Origin: Gp13-AA77 sp035946575
GTDB taxonomy: Bacteria; Acidobacteriota; Terriglobia; UBA7540
DNA length: 64,000 nt
Assembly: GCA_035946575.1 (NCBI GenBank)
Contig: DASYZG010000125.1
Span: forward strand, 1-64,000
Direction: 5' to 3'
In this document: in pieces, positions 1 to 8,310 of the stretch
Position numbering within the stretch: position 1 is the stretch's first letter
Layout: every line of letters begins with the position of its first letter
Position numbers and translations under genes: made by a program
The notes under the pieces: generated by a model
Database searches by the model: none
Told to the model about the DNA's origin: nothing
What the model saw: the letters and a program-made list of their open reading frames with translations, nothing else

Positions 1-1
1 C

Positions 2-70
2 TGGTTTGCTGTGATTGCCGTCACGCGCATCTTCTCCACCCGCATGAATGCACTATGGAACCGGAGGTAA
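2..70 (+). CDS. possible 3' end of an upstream gene (partial)
   Basis: An open frame enters from the left edge and stops with TAA at 68-70. It encodes about 22 residues, mostly hydrophobic and then basic, ending in MNALWNRR. That could be the tail of a membrane or pilin-like protein, but the piece is too short to assign. The remaining sequence up to the sigma factor holds one copy of the dispersed hairpin repeat with the core GCAGGATGCCCGCGCTCC (near 157-175) and no recognisable gene. Confidence 0.25.
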   Translation, partial: WFAVIAVTRIFSTRMNALWNRR

Positions 71-245
71 CAGAAAATTTGCCGATCGGGAAGTACTGGG
101 ATCATTTGGAACCCGCTCCCGCTCCGACCGGATGGCGTAACACCAGATGGCGAGCAGGATGCCCGCGCTCCACATGACACCCCCACCCGAACGGGGAGAG
201 CTCAACGGGGATGGCTGCGTCTGATGGTACGATGAGGGGCTGAAA

Positions 246-265
246 GGGTTGACGGCGCTCAACCC
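246..265. promoter_or_regulatory. inverted repeat upstream of the ECF sigma gene
   Basis: A perfect inverted repeat with 7-bp arms, GGGTTGA and TCAACCC, is separated by CGGCGC and lies 15 bp before the sigma-factor ATG. It could be an operator or a leader hairpin. A weak AAAGG ribosome site follows at about 268-272. Function is inferred from position only. Confidence 0.3.
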
Positions 266-280
266 GCAAAGGTCGCGCAA

Positions 281-892
281 ATGTCGGCCAAGCAACCAAG
301 CCGCGTCGAGCAAGCTCTGGGATGGCTGCAGTCCGGCGAGCCCGGGAAGGCCGAGCGTGCGCTTGCCGTCCTGCAAGATGCCGTCTTTGGCTTTGGGATG
401 AAGGTCTGCGGCAACCACGCCGACGCCCAGGATGCGGCGCAGGAGACGCTGCTACGCCTCGCGCGTTCGCTGACGAGCTTCCCGAACACCCGCGCGCTGT
501 CGGTGTGGCTATACAAGGTGGCAAAGAGCCAGTGTCTGATGGGCCGGCGAAAGAGCAAGTTCGCGCCGGAGCACATGCTTTCACTCGATGAATTGATGCC
601 GCCTCATGGACATGATGGCGGCGAGGAGCCGAAATCCTGGGCCATCACACCGGAAGAAGCGTTGCTGGAAACGGAGTTTCGCGCTCGCCTCGACAGAGCG
701 ATTCGGGCTCTGCCGAAGACGTACCGGCTGGTTCTCATCCTGCGGGATATGGAGGGGCTGGACACGAGCGAAGTGGCGGAGGTGATGGGAATATCGGAAG
801 ACACGGTCAAGATGCGGTTGCACCGGGCACGTGTGTTCCTGCGAAATGAGTTGAACGACTATTTGCGGGTCAAGCGAGGGAACCCGGAATGA
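281..892 (+). CDS. ECF-family RNA polymerase sigma factor
   Basis: A 203-residue sigma-70-family protein of the ECF size class with regions 2 and 4 only. Region 2 spans about residues 28-97 and contains the helix DAQDAAQETLLRLARS typical of core binding. Region 4 covers about 130-190, with LPKTYRLVLILRDMEGL followed by the helix-turn-helix VAEVMGISEDTVKMRLHRAR. It should direct core polymerase to a small regulon, probably including its own promoter. The next gene overlaps it by 4 bp (ATGA) and encodes a zinc-finger anti-sigma factor, the usual partner arrangement. The inducing signal cannot be read from sequence. Confidence 0.93.
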   Translation: MSAKQPSRVEQALGWLQSGEPGKAERALAVLQDAVFGFGMKVCGNHADAQDAAQETLLRLARSLTSFPNTRALSVWLYKVAKSQCLMGRRKSKFAPEHMLSLDELMPPHGHDGGEEPKSWAITPEEALLETEFRARLDRAIRALPKTYRLVLILRDMEGLDTSEVAEVMGISEDTVKMRLHRARVFLRNELNDYLRVKRGNPE

Positions 893-1182
893 AGACACGA
901 ACGGCGAAGTCGCCGAAGGAGGGTCCCCGCTCAAGCAGGGAGTGTCGCGCAATTTTCGCGATCCTCTCTGAATACCTGGACGGAACACTCCCGGCGCGCG
1001 ATTGCCGCGAGTTGCGACGGCACTTTAGAAGTTGCGGGCCGTGCAACGAATACCTGGAGACGCTCGAGAAGACCATTCGGATCTGCGAACTGTACCCCGC
1101 TCGGCCGGCGCCTCCGCCTTCGACGGAGGTCCGTGCGGCCATCCTGCAAGCTCTCGAAAGGACACGCCTGAAGCAGCTCTAG
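889..1182 (+). CDS. zf-HC2 anti-sigma factor
   Basis: A 97-residue protein with the anti-sigma zinc-finger signature: Cys19 (or Cys39), the segment LSEYLDGTL, then His45-x3-Cys49-x2-Cys52. Such ZAS domains bind the cognate ECF sigma factor and often release it on thiol oxidation. There is no membrane segment, so it is probably cytoplasmic and redox-responsive rather than an envelope-stress sensor. It overlaps the sigma gene by 4 bp, which indicates translational coupling. The tail after residue 60 is short and Pro-rich in the middle, with no second domain. Confidence 0.85.
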   Translation: MKTRTAKSPKEGPRSSRECRAIFAILSEYLDGTLPARDCRELRRHFRSCGPCNEYLETLEKTIRICELYPARPAPPPSTEVRAAILQALERTRLKQL

Positions 1183-1611
1183 TTTAGTGCGCCGGAAGGA
1201 CCGCAAGGTGCGACTCGTGTTGCCTCGACTCCTAGCCTATAATGCCGGTCAGAAAGGCGGCTCGGTTGCGAGTTTCTGCGTCGGGGGAACGGGTTCGTTT
1301 AAGCGGATTCAAGACCGTTTTTGGAGGGCTGAATTGGGTTCGCTTTTGGCCTTTTCGGGGACCGCCTGATGATTCTAAAGGGCTTATTGGCTTCGCTTTG
1401 CAAAATTTTAGGATCTTTTTTTCCGCCGGATCTTCACCTTTTGTTCGACAGGGGCTCAAGCCCACACGCCAAGGCGCAGCTCCCGCTCGATCCGCGCGTC
1501 TTCGGATTGATGTTGGGCGAAACCATCGAAGAACCTCAGCCCTGACTATGGCTCTTGTGTACTCCCGTGAGTAGCAGAAGTCAATAGGACTAAGGTCCAA
1601 GCGAATTGATC
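1183..1611. other. gene-free stretch before the sulfur operon
   Basis: About 430 bp with short overlapping open frames in all directions and no convincing codon pattern or homology. It holds T-rich and G-rich patches (for example a T run near 1414-1421). The promoter of the following operon should lie here, but no clear -35/-10 pair was identified. Confidence 0.5.
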
Positions 1612-3702
1612 ATGAGCAACGCCTGTACTTCCTTTGAGGAACGCGTTCGTTTGGGATCCGCCTGGGTGCTCGGCGCGCTGGTCTTTGTCTCCCTGAGCGG
1701 AGTCGCCGTGTGGCTTTTGTCTTTCAGCGTCGGTACCCAGGTGACGCTGCTCCTTCACTCACTCTGTGGACTGGCTGTTCTGATCCCGCTAGGGAATTGG
1801 CAGCTCGGCCATTGGTTGGCGACGCGCAAGGCTCCACGATCCCTCCGCAAGATCTGCGCCTACACCGGATTCTGGATGCTGGCCGCGAGTTGCGTCACCG
1901 GCCTGATCGTGACGCTGCAGGCTCTGTTTGCGCTGCGCGTGCAGAGCGTCTGGGACAGGCTGCACCTGTGGACCGGAATTCTCGCGCTGCCCTTCCTTGT
2001 CTATCACGTCTATCCCGCGCGATCGAGCCAGAAGGTGCCGGAGCCTGGACTCACGGGCGCACCGGACGCATCTGAAGCACGCCGCCGTATCTGGATCAGA
2101 GCGGCGGCGGTCTCACTGGCTTTGATCGCGCTGGCCGTGGCCGCCACCCTGGCTTATCGAGGACCTTCCTACGACCGCTACGAGCCCCAAACCAATTACC
2201 AGTCGGCAAGCGCCGGAGGTCCCTTCTCACCCAGCTTCGCTACGACCACTACCGGAAGACCCGTGTCGCCCGAGATCGTGGCCAACTCGGCGTCCTGCGG
2301 GGCTTCGGGTTGTCACTCCGTGATCTATCAGGAATGGCTGGCCAGCGCCCACCACTGGTCGGCCGAGGACCAGTTCTTCGAGGCCGTGCGAAGCGCGACG
2401 ACGGAGGTGCAGGGCCTTGCGGCCACGGAGAAGTGCGCCGCGTGCCACGAACCGGTGGCGCTGCTCGCCGGCTACAAGAATCCGAGGCTCGGCGCCGCGG
2501 CACCCGGCTACCGAGAGGGCGATTCCTGCGTGGTTTGCCACGCCGTGCGGCGAGTGGATGAGCGGGGGATCGGCGGCTACGAGATCGGCGTTCCCAGGCC
2601 CTACTTGTACGAATACAGCCGCAGTGCGTATGCAAGCGCGGTGGCGCACTTTATGATCCGGGCGTACCCTCGCCAGCACGACAGCGATTATGATCTGAAG
2701 ATTGTGCGCCTCGCGGAGTCCTGCGCTCCGTGCCACAAGGAATGGGATCTGATTGACAAGAGCATCGGAGCGGTCGAGGTCGAAACTCAGTACGATGACT
2801 GGCACCGCGGCAAGTGGAACACCAATCCCGATCTCGCCGATCGCCTGCGCTGCCAGCAGTGCCACATGTATTACGCCAGCGCGGTGCCAGCCTCCCGAGC
2901 AGATCCCTATGACCTGAAGATCGGCCTGGGTCGGCGGTATCGGAACCACTCCTTCGCCGCCGGGAATCAGTTCATGCCGGAGCAGCTCGAAGCGCCTGAT
3001 GCGGCCGGCCAGGTAGAGCGCGTTAATCAGTGGCTGCAAGGACACAAGGATATCCCGGAGATCAGTCGCGTGTGGCCAGAGGGTTCGATCTTGGCTCTCG
3101 ACATCCAGGCGCCGCCGGTGGCACGTCCCGGGGTTCCCGTGGCCGTCAAGGTGGTGCTGACCAACAAGAAAGTGGGCCACGGATTTCCCACCGGCCCGCT
3201 CAACATCGGCCGGGCGTGGATTGAGCTAAAGGTCCTCGCTGCGGACGGGCGCCTGATCTTCCACTCGGGAGATCTCGACGCGCAGAATCACGTTGAAACC
3301 GGATCTTACATTCTGAGACCGCTCGCCATCACCACCGACGGCCGCGAGATCATGATGCCGGACCTGTGGCATCCCGCAGGGCCGCAATTCCGGCCCGCAG
3401 TCCTGCCGGGCCAATCCGAGGAGTTCGACTACCAGGTTGAGGTCCCCGGGAACGTCCGCGGCCCCCTGAGCGTCGCCGCGCGCCTGAGGTATCGCAAAGC
3501 CAACCAATTTTTCATGGATTCCGTGTACCCCGACGCCCGTCGAGAAGCGCCCATTACCGATATTTCCTCCGGCCGACTCAGGCTCGAAATCAACGCCGCC
3601 CGGGCTCGGACCCCAAGCGTCCCGGCTGGCAACCATCGAGGTCAGCAGTCGCTGCCCCAACGATCGCAGCCTGCAGTCCCCTCGCGGATGAAACCCTTCT
3701 AG
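1612..3702 (+). CDS. membrane-anchored pentaheme cytochrome c
   Basis: A 696-residue protein. The start is taken as the ATG at 1612; an in-frame TTG lies 6 bp earlier. The N-terminal ~185 residues hold four or five hydrophobic helices with several His residues, resembling a small cytochrome-b-like anchor. The exported part carries five heme-binding motifs: one CX4CH at Cys229 and CXXCH at Cys275, Cys306, Cys371 and Cys414, the layout of cytochrome c554/multiheme families. After about residue 480 follows a beta-rich domain without hemes. It probably passes electrons between the quinone pool or an extracellular partner and the molybdenum enzyme encoded 166 bp downstream. The direction of electron flow and the partner are unknown. 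Confidence 0.85.
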   Translation: MSNACTSFEERVRLGSAWVLGALVFVSLSGVAVWLLSFSVGTQVTLLLHSLCGLAVLIPLGNWQLGHWLATRKAPRSLRKICAYTGFWMLAASCVTGLIVTLQALFALRVQSVWDRLHLWTGILALPFLVYHVYPARSSQKVPEPGLTGAPDASEARRRIWIRAAAVSLALIALAVAATLAYRGPSYDRYEPQTNYQSASAGGPFSPSFATTTTGRPVSPEIVANSASCGASGCHSVIYQEWLASAHHWSAEDQFFEAVRSATTEVQGLAATEKCAACHEPVALLAGYKNPRLGAAAPGYREGDSCVVCHAVRRVDERGIGGYEIGVPRPYLYEYSRSAYASAVAHFMIRAYPRQHDSDYDLKIVRLAESCAPCHKEWDLIDKSIGAVEVETQYDDWHRGKWNTNPDLADRLRCQQCHMYYASAVPASRADPYDLKIGLGRRYRNHSFAAGNQFMPEQLEAPDAAGQVERVNQWLQGHKDIPEISRVWPEGSILALDIQAPPVARPGVPVAVKVVLTNKKVGHGFPTGPLNIGRAWIELKVLAADGRLIFHSGDLDAQNHVETGSYILRPLAITTDGREIMMPDLWHPAGPQFRPAVLPGQSEEFDYQVEVPGNVRGPLSVAARLRYRKANQFFMDSVYPDARREAPITDISSGRLRLEINAARARTPSVPAGNHRGQQSLPQRSQPAVPSRMKPF

Positions 3703-3753
3703 GCTACTCATCGCGCCCGACTTGCCGATCGTGTGCGCGTGGATACGTAATTC

Positions 3754-3769
3754 TGTGACATTCGTCACT
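3754..3769. promoter_or_regulatory. CRP/FNR-family binding site candidate
   Basis: TGTGA-N6-TCACT matches the CRP-type consensus TGTGA-N6-TCACA at nine of ten fixed positions. It lies in the gap between the cytochrome and the molybdopterin gene, 100 bp before the chosen start. This fits control of a respiratory operon by a CRP/FNR-family regulator, but the match could be chance. Confidence 0.45.
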
Positions 3770-3868
3770 TTCGATTCGCGCGAAGCCCGTTAACTTCGTG
3801 ACTTATGGCAGGCCGTGGATGACTTTGCGGTGATCCGGCACTCCGGCGCACCGTTCCCAGGCCGGACG

Positions 3869-6097
3869 ATGAACTCGAAGCTGACAAGGCGGGCTTTCCT
3901 CGGACGCTCCGCGACCGGGGCGCTGGGCGCGGCCGGTGTCGCAGCGGCCGCCAAGGCGAGCCCCGCCACCGCAGGGTCGCCGGGCTGGCAGGGCTCAGCC
4001 CGGGTCACCGAGATCGCCACCAATTGCGAGATGTGTTTCTGGCGCTGCGGCGTGCTGGCGGAAGTCGCGGGCGGAAAGGTGGTGAAGCTCCGAGGAAACC
4101 CCGATCACCCGCTCACCAAGGGCCGGCTCTGTGCTCGCGGCAATGCCGGAATTGACCTTCTTTACGATCCCGACCGCCTGAAGCAGCCATTGCTCAGGAC
4201 GGGAGCCCGCGGCGATGGGCATTTCAAGCCGATCCCGTGGGACCAGGCTCTGGACTTTTTGGCGGCCCGCCTTTCTGCGCTGAAGAATCAATATGGACCG
4301 GAGAGCGTCGCTCTCTTTCCCCACGGCGTCGCCTCAACTTTTTTTGTCACGCTGATGAGGGCCTTTGGAACTCCGAACAGCGCGGAGCCGGCCTTCGCGC
4401 AGTGCCGCGGTCCGCGGGAGGTCGGTTACGCGCTGACCTTTGGCTCGGGGCTGGGCTCGCCCGAGCCCGTGGACCTCGAAGAGTCCAGGCTGATCGTTCT
4501 TATCGGCACTCATATCGGCGAAAATATCTTCACCTCGCAGGTCACCGCCTTTGCCGAGGCACTGTCGCGCGGCGCCAAGCTGATCGTGGTTGATCCGCGA
4601 TTCTCCACCGCAGCTTCCAAGGCCGACTGGTGGCTGCCGATCCGGCCCGGCACTGATATTGCTCTGCTGCTTGCCTGGACCAACGTGCTCCTGAGCGAGG
4701 GAATCTACGACAAGGACTATATTGCGCGCTACGGCCAAGGCCTGGCGGAGCTCGAAACTCACGTCCGTGATTTCACTCCGGAGTGGGCGGAGCCGGTCAC
4801 GGAGCTGCCGGCGGCGCAGATTCGGGCGACGGCGCGGGCGATGGGTGAGGCCAGGCCCGCGGTCGCGCTCCATCCGGGTCGCCACACAACGTGGTACGGC
4901 GACGACACGCAACGTGCGCGTGCCATGGCGATTGTGACCGCGCTGCTCGGCGCCTGGGGCCGCAAGGGCGGCATCTTCCTGCCCACGTCGATCGACACCG
5001 GCAAGTTCGTGCTGCCACCGTTCCCGGAATCAAAGCGCGGCCGCGCGGACGGCGCCGGCACGACCTACCCGCTGGCCTCTGAGGAGCAGGGCGTGACCAA
5101 TGGGCTGGTCGAGGCCACGCTCACCGGCAAGCCTTACCCCGTCAAGGGCTGGATTGTTTATGGCCAGAACGTGCTCGAGAGCATTCCGCAGCGGCAGAGG
5201 ACGCTCGATGCCATCAAGCAGCTCGATCTTATGGTGGTGGTGGACCTGCTGCCCATGGAGCAGACGCGGTACGCCGACCTCATCCTGCCGGAAGCGACCT
5301 ATCTCGAACGTTACGACGTTCCGGAAATTGCCGAGAGCGCCAAGCGGCCGTTTGTGTCGATACGCCAGCCGATCATCGAACCGCTCTATGACGCCAAGCC
5401 GGGATGGTGGATCGCCAAACAGATGGCAAGCCGGCTCGGTCTTCAGGACTACTTCCCCTGGGACAACCCTGACCAGCACCTCGCCAAGCTCGTCGAGCCG
5501 CTGGGCACGAGTCTCACGGAACTGAAAGCGCTCGGCGCCGTAGCCCTCGAAGGACGACCTTACCTTGACAGTCGCCGGCCTGAGGACGGCCCGCTGTTCC
5601 CGACGCCGAGCGGGAAGATCGAACTCTTCTCGCCGCTGCTCAAGCAACTTGGTTCCGATCCGCTGCCCCGCTACACGCCCGTCGCCGATCCGCCCCTCGG
5701 TTATTTCCGGTTGATCTACGGCCGCGCCCCGGTTCACTCCTTCGCCCGCAGCGAGAACAATGCGCTGCTCGATTCCTTGATGCCGGAGAACGAAGCCTGG
5801 ATCAACAGTTCCGCGGCGCGCGACCTGCGGCTGAGCGACGGCCAGCGAGTGATCCTCGAAAACCAGGACGGGGCGAAGAGCTCGCCGGTGCGCGTGCGGG
5901 TAACCGCGGGCATCCGGAAAGATTGTCTCTACATGGTGCACGGGTTCGGCCACCGCTCGCCCGCGCTGCACCGCGCCTACGATCGCGGCGCTTCGGATAC
6001 GGAATTGATGACCCGCGTCAGCGTGGATCCGCTGATGGGCGGCACCGGAATGCGGGTCAATTTTGTGCGCGTACTCGGGGAAAGGGAAAGCATCTGA
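3869..6097 (+). CDS. Tat-exported molybdopterin oxidoreductase, Psr/Phs-like catalytic subunit
   Basis: A 742-residue DMSO-reductase-superfamily enzyme. The start at 3869 places a twin-arginine signal (TRRAFLG followed by an Ala/Gly-rich helix) at the N-terminus; an in-frame GTG at 3815 would add 18 unlikely residues. A [4Fe-4S] site is formed by Cys53, Cys56, Cys60 and Cys88. The likely molybdenum ligand is Cys179 in AFAQCRGPREVG, which fits polysulfide/thiosulfate reductases (PsrA/PhsA) better than formate dehydrogenases. The C-terminal ~110 residues form the molydopterin-binding domain. It should act outside the inner membrane with the next two genes. The substrate is probably a sulfane compound, judged by the neighbouring sulfur transporter and rhodanese; tetrathionate, polysulfide and thiosulfate remain open. 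Confidence 0.85.
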   Translation: MNSKLTRRAFLGRSATGALGAAGVAAAAKASPATAGSPGWQGSARVTEIATNCEMCFWRCGVLAEVAGGKVVKLRGNPDHPLTKGRLCARGNAGIDLLYDPDRLKQPLLRTGARGDGHFKPIPWDQALDFLAARLSALKNQYGPESVALFPHGVASTFFVTLMRAFGTPNSAEPAFAQCRGPREVGYALTFGSGLGSPEPVDLEESRLIVLIGTHIGENIFTSQVTAFAEALSRGAKLIVVDPRFSTAASKADWWLPIRPGTDIALLLAWTNVLLSEGIYDKDYIARYGQGLAELETHVRDFTPEWAEPVTELPAAQIRATARAMGEARPAVALHPGRHTTWYGDDTQRARAMAIVTALLGAWGRKGGIFLPTSIDTGKFVLPPFPESKRGRADGAGTTYPLASEEQGVTNGLVEATLTGKPYPVKGWIVYGQNVLESIPQRQRTLDAIKQLDLMVVVDLLPMEQTRYADLILPEATYLERYDVPEIAESAKRPFVSIRQPIIEPLYDAKPGWWIAKQMASRLGLQDYFPWDNPDQHLAKLVEPLGTSLTELKALGAVALEGRPYLDSRRPEDGPLFPTPSGKIELFSPLLKQLGSDPLPRYTPVADPPLGYFRLIYGRAPVHSFARSENNALLDSLMPENEAWINSSAARDLRLSDGQRVILENQDGAKSSPVRVRVTAGIRKDCLYMVHGFGHRSPALHRAYDRGASDTELMTRVSVDPLMGGTGMRVNFVRVLGERESI

Positions 6098-6828
6098 TGG
6101 CGCGCTACGCCATGGTGACGGACCTCACGAAGTGCGTGGGTTGCCAGGCCTGCACCGTGGCATGCGATACCGAGTGGGACGTGCCGCTGGGATTCGCGCG
6201 CACGCACGTCCGCTTTACCGGTGTGAGCGGCACGTTTCCCAACCTGGTCGCGAGCTTCCATGTGGCGCAGTGCAATCACTGCGATCGTCCCGCTTGCATC
6301 GCGCCCTGTCCCACCGGGGCCACCTATCAGGCCGAGAACGGCATCGTCAGCGTGGATAAAGATCTCTGCATCGGTTGCGGCTATTGCGTGGATGCCTGCC
6401 CGTACGAGTCGCGCTACATCAATCCGGTCACGAAGAAAGTGGACAAGTGCGACTTCTGTTCGAGCCGGATCGAGAAAGGCCTGGAGCCCGCCTGCGTGGC
6501 AACGTGCACGGCGCACGCCAAGTTCTTCGGAGATCTCGAGGACCGCGCAAGCGAAGTGTTCAAGCTGGTTTATGAGAGGGGCGCGCGGAGGTTGGAGACG
6601 GCCGAGATTGCCATTGGACCCAACGTCTACTACCTCGGGAAGAAGGAGCAACTAGACCTGGTGCTGGCCAGCTTCCCGCCGCATCCGCCGCGGATGGTGC
6701 GCGCCGGAGAGTGGTGGAGCAAGGTGGTGAAGCCGCTGGTGCTGGCGGCAATCGGCGCGACGTTCCTCGGGCAGGCGGTCGCGTTCTTCAGCCAGTTGAG
6801 GACTGGCGAGAAGGAGTTCGATGAGTAG
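6097..6828 (+). CDS. 4Fe-4S electron-transfer subunit with C-terminal membrane anchor
   Basis: A 243-residue beta subunit of a molybdenum oxidoreductase. Its start overlaps the stop of the catalytic gene (TGATG), so translation is coupled. Four ferredoxin-type cysteine clusters are visible: CVGCQACTVAC near residue 13, CNHCDRPACIAPC near 60, CIGCGYCVDAC near 90 and CDFCSSRIEKG...CVATC near 115. This is the usual wiring for electrons between the molybdenum site and a membrane heme. A single hydrophobic helix near residues 212-230 resembles the anchor of FdnH-type subunits. It should be exported together with the Tat-bearing catalytic partner, as it lacks its own signal. Confidence 0.9.
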   Translation: MARYAMVTDLTKCVGCQACTVACDTEWDVPLGFARTHVRFTGVSGTFPNLVASFHVAQCNHCDRPACIAPCPTGATYQAENGIVSVDKDLCIGCGYCVDACPYESRYINPVTKKVDKCDFCSSRIEKGLEPACVATCTAHAKFFGDLEDRASEVFKLVYERGARRLETAEIAIGPNVYYLGKKEQLDLVLASFPPHPPRMVRAGEWWSKVVKPLVLAAIGATFLGQAVAFFSQLRTGEKEFDE

Positions 6829-6921
6829 CAAGTCGAAAGTCGAGGGTCGAGAGTTGAAAGCATGCCTTGGCCAGTTTGGACCGCGACGCTCGATCGCTGG
6901 TTGCCCCAAGGAGAGCGGCAA

Positions 6922-8310
6922 ATGAGCGCTGAGGTCGTCTCCCGGATCACTGCGCCGCTGACCGCTGAGCGGGCGGAGGCGATGTCGCAGCGCATGATCA
7001 AGAAGCATCACGTGGCGATCATGCTGCTGCACTGGTTCAACGCCACCGTCTGGCTGACGGAGCTCCTTACCGGCGGAGCGCTGATCTCCTCTCCGCGCTT
7101 CCGGGTTGCTCCCTACTGGTACATCGCACTGGTGGACGGCTTCTTCGGTACACGGTCTCACCTGCTCGAATTCCACATCACGGTCGGCCTGATCTGGATG
7201 GTTGTCTTTGGCGTCTACGGAATCTTCGGTTTCCGGACTTACCTTGCCCGCGAAGTAATCGAGAAGGAAGTGGCGCTCGACAAGGACGACTGGCGCTGGC
7301 TGTGGATCCGCTTGCGTTTGATCTTCAAGCGAACAAACGAAAGCCTGCCTCCGCAGGGTGTTTACAACGCAGGTCAGAAGCTGTTCGCCGGCCTCGTCTA
7401 CGCGATGGTTCCTCTCATCATGCTGAGCGGATTGGTGATGGCCTTCCATCTGGTCAGCACCTCTCTGGTGCAATGGGCGATCGTGATCCACTTCGCCGCG
7501 GTCGGCATGGTCTTCTCCGGCCTGATGATTCACGTCTACATGGGCGCGGTTTTCCCCGAAGAAAAGCCCGCGTTCTTCTCCATGATCACCGGCATGGTCA
7601 ATGAACTCTATGCCTACCGCCATCACTTCAAGTGGTGGCAGGAGGTCAAGATGCACGAACAGGCCTGGAAGCGAGAAGTGGTGGAGGGCACCGGGAACGA
7701 AGTACCAGATCCGGCGCTGGAGTGGCCGCTCGGGACGGACTCCCCGCCGCCCGTGGCGCGCCCCGTGCCACGCCCGGGACCCACGCTTCACCGGGTATTC
7801 CGTGATCCGCAGCCCTGGCCGCCTTATATCGCCGGCTTCGGTCTTGGCCTGACGCTTCTGGCGACCTTCCTGATCATGGGTCAGGGTTTGGGCGCCTCGG
7901 GAGGATTCACGCGGTATCTGGTCGCGGTCCTCGCCTGGATTTCTCCCCGTTACGTTGCGGCCCACGATTACTGGAGCCAATACGCTCAGCCCGGCCAGTC
8001 GCCGCTCCTCGACTTTCTGGTGTTCGAGTTGATCGGCGTGGTGCTGGGCGGACTTATCTCAGGATGGCTCGCCGGACGCGTCCGCATCGCCGTCGATAAA
8101 GGCCCGCGCATTTCCAAAGGTACTCGTTACCTGATGGCGCTTGCGGGCGGGACCCTGATGGGATTCGGCGCCCGGCTCGCCCGCGGATGCACCAGCGGCC
8201 TCGCGCTCTCCGGCGGTGCGGTGCTCTCCGCCGGAGCCTGGGTCTTCATGCTGGCTGTCTTCGCCGCCGGTTTCACCGGCGCCTACTTCGTCCGGAGGTA
8301 CTGGCTATGA
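6922..8310 (+). CDS. cytochrome b subunit fused to a YeeE/YedE half-transporter
   Basis: A 462-residue membrane protein. The start at 6922 is chosen because AAGGAGAG lies at 6908-6915; an in-frame ATG at 6862 has no such site. Residues ~1-225 resemble the di-heme cytochrome b of formate-dehydrogenase gamma subunits (helices with HHVAIMLLHWFNA, LEFHITVGLIW and VIHFAAVGMVFSG providing His ligands). After a Pro-rich linker, residues ~300-462 match one half of a sulfur-transport (YeeE/YedE) protein, with GGTLMGFGARLARGCTSG containing Cys423. This fusion ties the quinone-reactive heme subunit to a sulfur importer. It overlaps the next gene by 4 bp (ATGA). Domain calls are by motif recognition, not by search. 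Confidence 0.82.
   Translation: MSAEVVSRITAPLTAERAEAMSQRMIKKHHVAIMLLHWFNATVWLTELLTGGALISSPRFRVAPYWYIALVDGFFGTRSHLLEFHITVGLIWMVVFGVYGIFGFRTYLAREVIEKEVALDKDDWRWLWIRLRLIFKRTNESLPPQGVYNAGQKLFAGLVYAMVPLIMLSGLVMAFHLVSTSLVQWAIVIHFAAVGMVFSGLMIHVYMGAVFPEEKPAFFSMITGMVNELYAYRHHFKWWQEVKMHEQAWKREVVEGTGNEVPDPALEWPLGTDSPPPVARPVPRPGPTLHRVFRDPQPWPPYIAGFGLGLTLLATFLIMGQGLGASGGFTRYLVAVLAWISPRYVAAHDYWSQYAQPGQSPLLDFLVFELIGVVLGGLISGWLAGRVRIAVDKGPRISKGTRYLMALAGGTLMGFGARLARGCTSGLALSGGAVLSAGAWVFMLAVFAAGFTGAYFVRRYWL

Noticed and set aside
6862..6921. Longer start for the cytochrome b fusion
   Set aside because: The inner ATG at 6922 has AAGGAGAG upstream; the earlier start lies in a GTCGAAAGTCGAGG-type repeat without a ribosome site.
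8187..8306. Upstream start for the selenoprotein frame
   Set aside because: This part is inside the cytochrome b-YeeE coding region in another frame. The ATG at 8307 has GGAGG ahead and overlaps the previous stop.
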